Assembly: GCF_030014915.1 (NCBI RefSeq)
Contig: NZ_JAGIXS010000004.1
Span: forward strand, 248,001 to 312,000
DNA length: 64,000 bases
Source of the DNA: Pelomonas sp. V22
GTDB taxonomy: Bacteria > Pseudomonadota > Gammaproteobacteria > Burkholderiales > Burkholderiaceae_C
Direction of reading: 5' to 3'
Shown here one piece after another: positions 54,449-62,546 of the stretch. The position numbers were made by a program, and so were the translations under genes. The notes beneath the pieces are model-generated. The model made no database searches. It worked only from the letters and a program-made list of their open reading frames with translations, and had not been told where the DNA came from. Each line of letters opens with the position of its first letter. The stretch's first letter is position 1.

Positions 54449-55255
54449 CTACCGGGCCGGGCCCCAGGCCTCCGGCGCCACCCCGGCCACCGCGCGAAAG
54501 GCAGGGCGCGCGAACAGCCACCCCTGCATCAGCCGGATACCCACCGAGCGCAGAAAGTCGCGCTCAGCTTCGGTCTCGATGCCCTCGGCCACGACTGCAA
54601 TGCCCAGGTCCTGACAGAGGCTGACCAAGCTGCGGACGATGGCTTGTCGAGGCCGGTCAGCATTGACATTTCGGACGAGGCCCATGTCAAGCTTGATGAT
54701 GTCGGGCTGGAAATCGGACAGCAAGGACAGACCCGCATAGCCGGCCCCGAAGTCATCAATTGCGGTCTTGAATCCGCAGCGCTTGTACTCGCGCAAGATG
54801 GAGGCCAGCCAGGCGCCATCGCTGACCTTCTCGCCCTCGGTCACCTCGAAGATGATCCGATCGAGAGGAAAGCCATGCATGCGGGCTGCCGCGAGCGTGG
54901 TGCGGATGCAGACTTCGGGCTTGTAGATGGCGTTGGGCAGGAAGTTGATGGACAGATGCTCGCGGATGCCCAGTTGGTGAGCCCCCTTGATCGCCTTGAC
55001 CCGACAGGCCTGGTCAAAGCGGTAGCGATTGCCATCATTCACCTGGCTCAGCACCGACAGCGCACCTTCTCCATTCGGGCCGCGCACCAGCGCCTCGTGC
55101 GCGAAAACGCTCCGTGACTCGACGTCGACGATGGGCTGGAACGCATAGTCGAACTGGAAGCCGACACGTTCCCCGTTGCCGCAGTCCTGGCAGTCCTGCG
55201 GCGTTCCGTCAAGCGGTGTGAAGGTTGATGGGAAAAATGAGGCTGATGAGGGCAT
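54449..55255 (-). CDS. EAL-domain cyclic-di-GMP phosphodiesterase
   Basis: The 268-residue stand-alone EAL protein begins with a short N-terminal CQDCGNG motif that could hold a metal with other residues. Catalytic-type motifs are present: FAHEALVRG, INFLPNA, IFEVTEGE, AIDDFGAGYAGLS, IIKLD, VAEGIE and LMQGWLFA. It should hydrolyse c-di-GMP and so favour motility over biofilm. There is no sensor or membrane segment. It converges with coxG 6 bp away. Confidence 0.88.
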   Translation of the reverse strand: MPSSASFFPSTFTPLDGTPQDCQDCGNGERVGFQFDYAFQPIVDVESRSVFAHEALVRGPNGEGALSVLSQVNDGNRYRFDQACRVKAIKGAHQLGIREHLSINFLPNAIYKPEVCIRTTLAAARMHGFPLDRIIFEVTEGEKVSDGAWLASILREYKRCGFKTAIDDFGAGYAGLSLLSDFQPDIIKLDMGLVRNVNADRPRQAIVRSLVSLCQDLGIAVVAEGIETEAERDFLRSVGIRLMQGWLFARPAFRAVAGVAPEAWGPAR

Positions 55256-55399
55256 GGCTGGCTTCGGCGCGACATCTCACTCGGAATGACGATGTGCTGC
55301 GAAGTTTGCCTGAATCCTCAGCGAGGTGGCCATCGTTCGATTTGCGGCTCGCCCCTCGATCCAACGAGCAAGGGCGGCCGCCCGGCGCAAGCTTGAGCT

Positions 55400-55597
55400 T
55401 CAGCGGTGCTTGGTGCCGCAGGTGCTCCAGCCGAAAGGCAGGTAGGCCGGGCAGACGCGCACGATGCCGGTCACGAGCAACAACACGCCAATCCAGCCCC
55501 AGGCGCCCACCGTACCGGTGGCGGCGAGCACGATCAAGGCCAGCCCGACGGCAATGCGCAAGACACGATCCACGCTTCCCACATTGGTTTTGAACAT
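55400..55597 (-). CDS. DUF2892 (YgaP-like) small membrane protein
   Basis: The 65-residue protein starts with KTNVGSVDRVLRIAVGLALI and holds two membrane helices (about residues 13-30 and 32-48), then CPAYLPFGWSTCGTK with two Cys. It matches the DUF2892 family, the same type of segment found at the end of the rhodanese YgaP. Function is unknown. It stands alone, with 144 bp without other genes on the downstream side. Confidence 0.85.
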   Translation of the reverse strand: MFKTNVGSVDRVLRIAVGLALIVLAATGTVGAWGWIGVLLLVTGIVRVCPAYLPFGWSTCGTKHR

Positions 55598-55679
55598 GCT
55601 GCGACCCTTTCATCCATCAGCCATTACGAATGTATGGATGCACTGTGCGCCCAACCGGGCGGCAGCGGCTTGATCTGGA

Positions 55680-56357
55680 TCAGTTGCGATGGAGTCGGTT
55701 CATGTCGGCCAGGGTCTTGCCTGGCTCGTCGCGGAAGCGCTCGTCCAGCAGCTCCAGCTTGCGGATGCGGTCGACGCGGAAGCTGCGGAAGTCCTCGCGC
55801 AGCTCGCACCAGGCCGCCAGGGTCCAGACCGGGCCCCAGAAGAAGCAGGCCAGCGGCCGCACGGTGCGCTGGCTGTCGACATCGCCCAGGTCGCGGTACA
55901 ACAGGCCCAGCTTCTGCCGGCTCTCGGTGGCCTCGCGCAGGCGCGCCAGGCGCTCACGCGTGGCGGCATCGAGGCCTGCATTCGGCGCATAGACGGCCAG
56001 GCTCTCGGCCGCGGCCCGGGCCGCCGGGCTCAGCACGGCCAGGATCTTGCCGAGCGCCTCTTCCGCCTCGCCGGCCAGGCCTTCATCGAGCTGGCGCTGC
56101 GAGAGCCGCACGGCCGCCACCAGGGCTTGGGCCTCGCCCTTGCTGAACATCAGCGGCGGCAGGTCGAAGCCGGCCTTCATCCGGTAACCCACGCCGGCCT
56201 CGCCATCGATGGGCACGCCCTGCTGCTGCAGGGCCGCCACATCGCGGTAGACGGTGCGCACCGAGACCTCCAGCCGCTCGGCCAGGAAGTCGGCGGTGGT
56301 GAGGCGGCGGCCTCGTATCAGCTGAACAATCTGGAACAAACGGTCGGCGCGGCGCAT
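55680..56357 (-). CDS. YafY-type HTH-WYL transcriptional regulator
   Basis: The 225-residue protein has an N-terminal HTH_11 (RADRLFQIVQLIRGRRLTTADFLAERLEVSVRTVYRDVAALQQQGV). A WYL-like domain (about residues 135-205, with FFWGPVWTLAAWCELREDFRSFRVDRI) follows, typical of ligand-sensing repressors of the DeoR/YafY group. It lies between DUF2892 and the SDR genes; targets are unknown. Confidence 0.9.
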   Translation of the reverse strand: MRRADRLFQIVQLIRGRRLTTADFLAERLEVSVRTVYRDVAALQQQGVPIDGEAGVGYRMKAGFDLPPLMFSKGEAQALVAAVRLSQRQLDEGLAGEAEEALGKILAVLSPAARAAAESLAVYAPNAGLDAATRERLARLREATESRQKLGLLYRDLGDVDSQRTVRPLACFFWGPVWTLAAWCELREDFRSFRVDRIRKLELLDERFRDEPGKTLADMNRLHRN

Positions 56358-56396
56358 GGGGGCGCATTGTGCCGCGCCCCCAGGTGCCGCTTCATG

Positions 56397-57170
56397 TCAG
56401 AGCTGGCTCATGCCGCCGTCGACAATGATTTCGGTGCCGACGATGAAGGCCGACTCAGGTGCCGACAGGTGCAGCACCGTCGAGGCGATTTCCTCGGGCG
56501 TACCGAAGCGGCCGAGCGGCACCTGGCTCTGGATCTGCGCCGCCACCGTGCTCAGCGTGGCTTCATCAAAGCCCAGCTTGCCGTACAGCGGCGTGCCGAC
56601 CGGGCCGGGACTGACCACGTTGACCCGCACACCCTGCGGCAGCAGCTCGGCCGAGAGCGTCTTGGCCAGCGAAATCAGGGCGGCCTTGCTGGCCGCGTAG
56701 ATGGCGCTGTTGGGCATGCCGATGTGGGCATTGATCGAACCGTTCAGCACGAGGGAGGCGCCCTTGTTGAGCAGCGGTGCCAGCGCCTGGATCTGGAAGT
56801 ACGCGCCCTTCACGTTGACGTCGAAGATGCTGTCCCAGAGATCGCTCGTGGCGTCGCTCAGGCTGGCGAACTTGGCCGAACCGGCGTTGATGAAAACGGC
56901 GTCCAGGCGCACGCCCTGCGCGGCCAGCGTGTCCGCCAGGCGGCGGGCGTCGTCCAGCTGGCCGGCGTCATTGCGCAGCGCAACGGCGGATGAGCCGAAC
57001 TGCTCGGCGGCTTTGTCCAGGGCGATGGGGTCACGGCCGGTGATGAAGACGCGGGCGCCTTCATCGACAAAGGCTTGAGCGGCGGCCAGGCCGATGCCGC
57101 TGTTGCCGCCGGTCACCAGGACCGTCTTGTTGAGGAAGCGTTGGGCCGATGTGCGTGTCGTGTGGGTCAT
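56397..57170 (-). CDS. Short-chain dehydrogenase/reductase
   Basis: The 257-residue classical SDR has the cofactor motif VTGGNSGIGLA, INAGSAKF in the NNAG position, and the catalytic Tyr/Lys in YAASKAAL. The C-terminal VDGGMSQL is typical. TGRDP after beta-2 suggests NADP(H). It is divergent from the LysR gene (112-bp spacer), which probably controls it. The frame extends upstream to 57377 but ATG 57170 is where the family begins. Confidence 0.93.
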   Translation of the reverse strand: MTHTTRTSAQRFLNKTVLVTGGNSGIGLAAAQAFVDEGARVFITGRDPIALDKAAEQFGSSAVALRNDAGQLDDARRLADTLAAQGVRLDAVFINAGSAKFASLSDATSDLWDSIFDVNVKGAYFQIQALAPLLNKGASLVLNGSINAHIGMPNSAIYAASKAALISLAKTLSAELLPQGVRVNVVSPGPVGTPLYGKLGFDEATLSTVAAQIQSQVPLGRFGTPEEIASTVLHLSAPESAFIVGTEIIVDGGMSQL

Positions 57171-57282
57171 TTGGAACTCCGTTGGGTGCTTGAAGCGGCG
57201 CTGTTGCCGTGAGTCCAATGTCGGATTTCCTGCCCTCGCTGCCGTACCATGCCGTCGATGCCAACGTTCGAAGGGGTCGAAC

Positions 57283-58206
57283 ATGTTGTCGGATGACGAG
57301 CTGCGGCTGCTGCAGGCCATCAAGCAGACCGGCAGCCTCTCGCGCGCCGCGGCCCAGCTGGGAAAAGCACCGTCCACGATCTCCCATGCGGCGCGCCAGC
57401 TGGAGACGCGGCTCGACGCCCTCTTGTTCGATAGACGCCGCTATCGCCTGCAGTTGACGCCGGCCGGTGCCCTGCTGGCGCAGGAGGCCGAACGCATCCA
57501 GCAGGACGCTCACCGCCTGGGTCGGCGGGTCAAGCAGGTGGCGCGCGGCTGGGAAGACCGGCTCAGCATCGTCACCGACGAGATCTTCGAGTTCGAGACC
57601 CTGTTGCCGCTGATACGCGACTTCGACGCACTCGACTCCGGCGTGCACCTGCGCTTTGCGCATGAAGTGCTGGGCGGCACCTGGGAGGCACTGCGCGAGG
57701 GTCGGGCCGACCTGGTAATCGGTGCCACCAACGAGCCGCCTTCCATCGCCCACCTTCATTGGCGGGAACTCGGCCGCATGGACTGGATCTTTGCCGTCTC
57801 GCCGCGCCATCCCTTGGCCAAGGCCAAGGAACCCTTGCAAGCCGAGACGGTGCAGAAGCATCGCTCCATCGTCGTCGGCGACAGCTCACGGCAGACGGGT
57901 GAGCGCAGCTACGGGATCCTCGGCGGCCAGCCCAGCCTGGCCGTGCCTTCGATGCGGGCCAAGATCCTGGCCCAACGCGATGGCCTGGGTGTGGGCTGGC
58001 TGCCAGCACAGCGGGTCCAGCCGCTGATCGACAGCGGCTTGCTGACGCCAAAGCGCGTGGCCCAGGCCCGCGAGCCCAATGTGCTCTACATAGGCTGGCG
58101 CAGCCCGGGTGAAGCGGGCACCGAGGGTCAGGCCTTGCGCTGGTGGCTGGACAAGCTCGCCGACCCGCGCCTGGCGCAGCGGCTGTTGGAGGGGCGCGCC
58201 GACTGA
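57283..58206 (+). CDS. LysR-family transcriptional regulator
   Basis: The 307-residue protein has the N-terminal HTH (DELRLLQAIKQTGSLSRAAAQLGKAPSTISHAARQLETRLDALLFDR) and a substrate-binding effector domain (ADLVIGATNEPP, WIFAVSPRHPLA). AAGGGG precedes the ATG. Divergent orientation to the SDR gene is the classical LysR arrangement, with the SDR as probable target and its substrate as probable inducer. Confidence 0.92.
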   Translation: MLSDDELRLLQAIKQTGSLSRAAAQLGKAPSTISHAARQLETRLDALLFDRRRYRLQLTPAGALLAQEAERIQQDAHRLGRRVKQVARGWEDRLSIVTDEIFEFETLLPLIRDFDALDSGVHLRFAHEVLGGTWEALREGRADLVIGATNEPPSIAHLHWRELGRMDWIFAVSPRHPLAKAKEPLQAETVQKHRSIVVGDSSRQTGERSYGILGGQPSLAVPSMRAKILAQRDGLGVGWLPAQRVQPLIDSGLLTPKRVAQAREPNVLYIGWRSPGEAGTEGQALRWWLDKLADPRLAQRLLEGRAD

Positions 58207-58213
58207 AGCCCGA

Positions 58214-58834
58214 TCAGGGCATGCCGTTGGCGCCGTGCAGCTTGAAGCCCGGCCGCTCATTCAAACGCTGCAGCCAGGCCGCCACGGCGGGCAGTTCGGG
58301 TCTTTCCATCGGCGCCATCAGCCAGCGCTGTGCCGAGAGCCCCAGCACCACGTCGGCCAGCGTGAAATCCGCGCCGGCGGCATAGGCGCCGGTCTTGGCG
58401 AGCTGGGCCTCGAGGATGGCCATGTGGCGATGCCAGCCGGCGATGCCGGCCTGCAGCGCCGCCGGCTCCTGGTGGGCCGGGCTCTGCCGCACCAGGCTCA
58501 TGAAGGCATAGCGCCAGGCGTTGTTCAGCTCGGTGGCCTGCCAGTCCATCCACTGCTCGACGCGGGCACGCGCCGCCGGGTCGGTAGGCAGCAGGTCGCT
58601 GCGTTGCTGGCGGCCGGCCAGGTAGCGGCAGATGGTGTTTGACTCCCACAACACCAGTTCGCCATCCAGCAGCACCGGCACCATGGCGTTCGGATTCAGG
58701 GCCAGGAACTCGGGTGTGTTGGTATCCCGGTAGCCGCTGCCCCAGGCTTCGAGCTCGACCTCGAGGCCGAGCTCCACGCTGGTCCACAGGACCTTGCGCA
58801 CATTGATGGAGGTGGTTTTGCCGAGGACTTTCAT
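58214..58834 (-). CDS. Glutathione S-transferase-family protein
   Basis: The 206-residue protein has GKTTSINVRKVLWTSVELGLEVELEAWG, then NPNAMVPVLLDGELVLWESNTICRYLA (cis-Pro and the ES glutathione-binding pair) and a C-terminal helical domain with ADFTLADVVLGL. The SxNVRKVLW N-terminus resembles the zeta/theta-like GST group. It is convergent with the LysR gene and divergent from the NADH dehydrogenase gene. Confidence 0.9.
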   Translation of the reverse strand: MKVLGKTTSINVRKVLWTSVELGLEVELEAWGSGYRDTNTPEFLALNPNAMVPVLLDGELVLWESNTICRYLAGRQQRSDLLPTDPAARARVEQWMDWQATELNNAWRYAFMSLVRQSPAHQEPAALQAGIAGWHRHMAILEAQLAKTGAYAAGADFTLADVVLGLSAQRWLMAPMERPELPAVAAWLQRLNERPGFKLHGANGMP

Positions 58835-58916
58835 GGTCGTGGGTCAGGTATCAGGCCATAGCGTTCTTGCATGGCGATCATTCTGATCGAGGTCAAAGCT
58901 GGCCAACAATCGTCAC

Positions 58917-60230
58917 ATGCAAGCCCCCAGCGATTCAACACTCCACCACGTGCTCATCATCGGTTGCGGCTTCGGCGGCCTGGAAGCGGCGCGCGCGCTG
59001 AACCGACCGGGCGTGCGCATCACGCTGATCGACCGCAGCAACCACCACCTGTTCCAGCCGCTGCTTTACCAGGTGGCCACGGCCGGGCTGTCGGCACCCT
59101 CAATCGCCGCGCCGATACGCCACATGCTGCGCAAGCAGCGCAATGTGACGGTGCTGATGGCCGAGGCGAGCAGCATCGCCAAGGCCCAGCGCCAGGTCGT
59201 GCTGGCCGATGGCCAGCGCATTGCCTACGACTCGCTGATCGTCGCCAGCGGCGCCACACACAGCTACTTCGGCCGCGACGAATGGGCCGCCCATGCGCCG
59301 GGGCTGAAGACGCTGGCCGATGCCTTCCAGCTGCGGGCCAAGCTGCTATCGGCCTTCGAGCAGGCCGAGCTGAGCAATGACGAGGCCGAGCGCGCCGCGC
59401 TCTTGAATTTCATCGTCATCGGCGCCGGCCCCACCGGCGTGGAGATGGCCGGCACGCTGGCCGAGATCGCCCGCCACACCTTGCGCAACGAGTTCCGCCG
59501 CATCGACCCCGCCCAGGCCCAGGTGATGCTGCTCGAAGGCTCGGAGCGCGTGCTGCAGGCCTTCAAGCCCGAGCTCTCGGAGAAAGCGCGCCAGCAGTTG
59601 CAGGGCCTCGGTGTGCAGGTGCAGACCGGCGCGCGCGTGGTGGCCATCGATGCCAAGGGCGTGGAGATCGAGCAGGCCGGCGAGCGCCGCCGCATCGCCG
59701 CGCGCACCGTGGTCTGGGCGGCCGGCGTGGCGGCCTCGCCGCTGGGCCGCGCGCTGGAGGTGCCGCTGGACCGCGCGGGCCGCGTGATCGTGGACGGCTC
59801 GCTCAATATTCCAGACCATGCTGAGGTCTTCGTCATCGGTGACCTGGCGGCCGCGCAAAGCCATGAGAAGGACGGCTCAACCAAGCCCGTGCCCGGCGTG
59901 AGCCCGGGCGCCAAGCAGATGGGGCGCCACGCAGCGCAGAGCATCCTGGCGCGGCTGGCCGGCTCGGCGCCGCCGCCCCCGTTCCGCTACCTGGACTACG
60001 GCGCGCTCGCCACCATAGGTCGCAAGGCGGCCGTGGCCGACGTGGGCCGCTGGCAGTTCAGCGGCTATTTCGCCTGGCTGTTCTGGCTCTTCGTCCACAT
60101 CTACTTCCTGATCGGTTTCCGCAACCGCCTCGTGGTGCTGATGGACTGGGCCTGGGCCTACTGGAGCTTCCAGCGCTATGCGCGGGTCTATGCCGAGACA
60201 GCTGCTCCTGCTCAGGCCGACAAGGTCTGA
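58917..60230 (+). CDS. ndh: Type II NADH dehydrogenase (NDH-2)
   Basis: The 437-residue flavoprotein has FAD motif VLIIGCGFGGLEAARAL and NAD(H) motif FIVIGAGPTGVEMAGTLAEIARH. FQPLLYQVAT is typical of NDH-2, and a second FAD contact lies in VFVIGDLAAAQ. The C-terminal hydrophobic stretch (YFAWLFWLFVHIYFLIGFRNRL) attaches it to the inner membrane. It oxidises NADH and reduces quinone without pumping protons. Its 3' end overlaps the convergent DUF1697 gene by 19 bp. Confidence 0.93.
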   Translation: MQAPSDSTLHHVLIIGCGFGGLEAARALNRPGVRITLIDRSNHHLFQPLLYQVATAGLSAPSIAAPIRHMLRKQRNVTVLMAEASSIAKAQRQVVLADGQRIAYDSLIVASGATHSYFGRDEWAAHAPGLKTLADAFQLRAKLLSAFEQAELSNDEAERAALLNFIVIGAGPTGVEMAGTLAEIARHTLRNEFRRIDPAQAQVMLLEGSERVLQAFKPELSEKARQQLQGLGVQVQTGARVVAIDAKGVEIEQAGERRRIAARTVVWAAGVAASPLGRALEVPLDRAGRVIVDGSLNIPDHAEVFVIGDLAAAQSHEKDGSTKPVPGVSPGAKQMGRHAAQSILARLAGSAPPPPFRYLDYGALATIGRKAAVADVGRWQFSGYFAWLFWLFVHIYFLIGFRNRLVVLMDWAWAYWSFQRYARVYAETAAPAQADKV

Positions 60231-60748
60231 TGGATCTTCAAGAGCGTGGCCCAGTTACGTGTGGTGCCGGTATTGCCCGTCATCTTGAGCAAGGACTCCG
60301 GCAGGCGGCTCTCGAGAATGCCGTTGGCGCACCACAGGTAGGCGGCTGAAGCGCCAACGCAGAAGCGCTCCTCGCCGACGGCCTGGGCAGCCAGCGGCTG
60401 AAGCGCTACCAGGCCGGCAGCGCCTTCACAGAACGCGACCAGCAGGCGCGAAGGATCGGCGGCAGCCTGCTCGGGCAACGGCAACTCGGCCACCGCCGCC
60501 GCGATCTCGGCCCGGGTCTTGACGATCACCTGCGCGTCCACACCCAGATGCTCGCGCACAGCCGTGCGTATGCGCTCCGCATGCTTGGCTCGGCCCTTGA
60601 CTTCGAAAATCGCGTTGCCGCTGTTCAGCAGCGTGCTGACGTTCTGATAGCCCATCTCCAGCAGCAACTCGCGTAGGTCGGCCATGGCAATGCGCTTGGC
60701 CTTGCCCACATTGATGCCTCGGAACAAGGCCACGCAAACAGTTCCCAT
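60212..60748 (-). CDS. DUF1697 protein
   Basis: The 178-residue protein opens with the DUF1697 signature (CVALFRGINVGKAKRIAMADLRELLLEMGYQNVSTLLNSGNAIFE) and ends TTRNWATLLKIHQTL, also conserved in the family. Function is unknown. ATG 60748 is preferred; a GTG at 60763 would add five residues. It overlaps the end of ndh in the opposite direction. Confidence 0.9.
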   Translation of the reverse strand: MGTVCVALFRGINVGKAKRIAMADLRELLLEMGYQNVSTLLNSGNAIFEVKGRAKHAERIRTAVREHLGVDAQVIVKTRAEIAAAVAELPLPEQAAADPSRLLVAFCEGAAGLVALQPLAAQAVGEERFCVGASAAYLWCANGILESRLPESLLKMTGNTGTTRNWATLLKIHQTLSA

Positions 60749-60835
60749 CGCCGATTCATTCACCCATGCTTGTCCAGGAGCCGCAGTATCGTGCCCCAGA
60801 CCCGCGTGCTGGCGGTCCGGCCCAGTGCGCCCGCT

Positions 60836-61225
60836 TCAGCTCATCGGCGTGCAGAGCTCCACCAGCGTGCCGTCGGGGCAGCGCACATAGGCCACGACCT
60901 GACCCCAGGGCTTGCTGACGGGTGCCGCCAGGCCGAAGCCACCGGCCGCCAGCGCGCGCTGGTAGGCGGCTGGCACATCAGCGCAGGCCAGGCCCAGCTC
61001 CATGCCGAGGGGCTGCGCGCTGCGGTCGGCCGCCACATAGTCGTGGCCCAGGTTGCCGCGCGCCACCTCATGCTGAGCGAACGACAGGGTGGTGCCCCCG
61101 GTAGCCAGCTCGCCATAGCCGCCCGACTCGTGCAGGAAGCGGCGCTCGAAGCCGAAGGCCCGCTCGAAGAAATCGAGCGAGGCGGCCACGTCGGCCACAT
61201 AGACGATGGTGTAGGCGAGCTGCAT
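60836..61225 (-). CDS. VOC-family (glyoxalase-like) protein
   Basis: The 129-residue protein has the paired beta-alpha-beta-beta-beta modules of the VOC fold (YTIVYVADVAASLDFFERAFGF, and VAYVRCPDGTLVELCTP with the conserved metal-ligand Glu). GGAGGG precedes the ATG. It is 15 bp from a second VOC gene on the same strand. The substrate is unknown. Confidence 0.9.
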   Translation of the reverse strand: MQLAYTIVYVADVAASLDFFERAFGFERRFLHESGGYGELATGGTTLSFAQHEVARGNLGHDYVAADRSAQPLGMELGLACADVPAAYQRALAAGGFGLAAPVSKPWGQVVAYVRCPDGTLVELCTPMS

Positions 61226-61240
61226 GGGGATCCCTCCGGT

Positions 61241-61618
61241 TCAGGCCATCGCGTGCAGGCCGACGCGATTGCCTTCAGTGTCCTGCAAATGGGCGATCAC
61301 CCCGATGCCGTCGGGCAGCTCCATGCGATCCAGCAGCACGCGGGCACCGGCCTCTACCGCGCGCTCCATCACCGTGGCGAGCGGGGTTTCACCGACCAGA
61401 TTCAGGTAGACCAGGCTGCCCTCGGTCGATGGCGCCGAAGCATTGCCGCCGCGGATCAGCGCACCGCCGACACCGCTCTCCTGCGCATAGGGGAACACGG
61501 CCATGTCATAGGGCCCCATGGCCTCGCGCCGCAGCGGCTGGGCCAGCAGGGCCTCATAGAAGGCCTGAGCGCGGTCCATGTCGGACACCGGGATCTCGAA
61601 CCAGTTCAGTGCATTCAT
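61241..61618 (-). CDS. VOC-family (glyoxalase-like) protein
   Basis: The 125-residue protein has WFEIPVSDMDRAQAFYEALL at the start and HLQDTEGNRVGLHAM at the end, the pattern of bleomycin-resistance/glyoxalase-like proteins. The usual terminal metal-ligand Glu position is replaced in GNRVGLH, so metal binding may be altered. GGAGGAG precedes the ATG at 61618. It is upstream of, and likely co-transcribed with, the VOC gene at 60836. Confidence 0.88.
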   Translation of the reverse strand: MNALNWFEIPVSDMDRAQAFYEALLAQPLRREAMGPYDMAVFPYAQESGVGGALIRGGNASAPSTEGSLVYLNLVGETPLATVMERAVEAGARVLLDRMELPDGIGVIAHLQDTEGNRVGLHAMA

Positions 61619-61711
61619 CGTCTTCTCCTCCGTGGGTGGAAACAAGTGAGGGCTGGATGCTGCGCCGGCCCTGCTGACAGCGTGTTGGCAGCAGCCGATA
61701 GAATGCAATCC

Positions 61712-61824
61712 GTCATTGGGGAGTAGCCGCTGCGCGACAAGCGCAGGCCCGCGTCAACACACTTGAGCCCGCAAGGCTCATGGCGCTGGCAGTCCACACA
61801 CCTGCACCTGGCAAGACCTTTGAC
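61712..61824 (+). ncRNA. yybP-ykoY manganese riboswitch
   Basis: The conserved pieces occur in order: GGGGAGTAGC (61718-61727), GTCAACACACTT (near 61753), CATGGCGCTGGCAGTC (near 61779) and CTGGCAAGACCTTT near the 3' end. The outer ends GTCA and TGAC can pair as the base of P1. This is the pattern of the yybP-ykoY family (Rfam RF00080), a Mn2+ sensor that turns expression on. It lies 85 nt upstream of a UPF0016 manganese exporter gene, its usual partner. Confidence 0.92.
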
Positions 61825-61908
61825 CATCGCAGTCCTGCTTTCAGCGGCCGGCCTGTGCGTGGTCAATCGGTTCACACATCTGCCGGCCGCTGCAAAGAGA
61901 ACACTCTG

Positions 61909-62496
61909 ATGGAAGCCTTCCTCGTCTCCACCGGCCTCGTGGCCTTGGCCGAAATCGGCGACAAGACCCAGCTGCTCGCCTTCCTGCTCGCCGCCCGTTT
62001 CAAGGGCCGTGCCGGCACCATCTGCCTCGGCATCCTGCTCGCGACCGTCGTCAACCATGCGGGCGCCGGCGCGCTGGGCCACTGGATCACCAGCCTCCTG
62101 AGCCCCGAGATCCTGCGCTGGGGCCTCGGCCTCGGCTTCATCGCCATGGCGCTGTGGACCCTCATCCCCGACAAGATCGATGAAGAGAGCGAAGGCGGCG
62201 GCCGCCTGGGCCTCGGTGTGCTGGGCACGACCGTCGTCGCGTTCTTCCTCGCCGAGATGGGCGACAAGACGCAGATCGCCACCGTGGCGCTCGCTGCGCG
62301 CTTTGACGGCGCCCTGCTCGCCGTGGTGGCCGGCACGACCGCCGGCATGATGATCGCCAACGTGCCGGCCGTGCTGCTCGGCGAGCGCATCGCCGGCCGC
62401 ATCCCGGTGCGCTTGGTCCATGGCATCGCCGCCGCGGTGTTCGCCCTGCTGGGCGTGGCCACGCTGCTCGGCGCGGGTCGATTCTTGGGGTTGTAG
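61909..62496 (+). CDS. mneA: UPF0016/TMEM165-family Mn2+ exporter (MneA-like)
   Basis: The 195-residue six-helix membrane protein has the two inverted ExGDKT motifs of the family (ALAEIGDKTQ near residue 15; LAEMGDKTQ near 117), which form the cation path. Bacterial members such as Vibrio MneA export manganese; others in the superfamily carry Ca2+/Mn2+ against H+. The Mn riboswitch in its leader supports manganese efflux as the role. It appears to be transcribed alone, with a 50-bp gap to the next gene. Confidence 0.93.
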   Translation: MEAFLVSTGLVALAEIGDKTQLLAFLLAARFKGRAGTICLGILLATVVNHAGAGALGHWITSLLSPEILRWGLGLGFIAMALWTLIPDKIDEESEGGGRLGLGVLGTTVVAFFLAEMGDKTQIATVALAARFDGALLAVVAGTTAGMMIANVPAVLLGERIAGRIPVRLVHGIAAAVFALLGVATLLGAGRFLGL

Positions 62497-62521
62497 GCGC
62501 CCGGGCCGGGCCCTATAAGCG

Positions 62522-62546
62522 GGAGCTTCTCCAGGCAGGAAGCTCC
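62522..62546 (+). promoter_or_regulatory. Hairpin that buries the ribosome-binding site of the downstream gene
   Basis: GGAGCTTC (62522-62529) pairs perfectly with GAAGCTCC (62539-62546), and the next base is the A of the ATG. The Shine-Dalgarno AGGAAG (62537-62542) is partly inside the stem. Folding would block translation of the gene at 62547. Confidence 0.55.
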
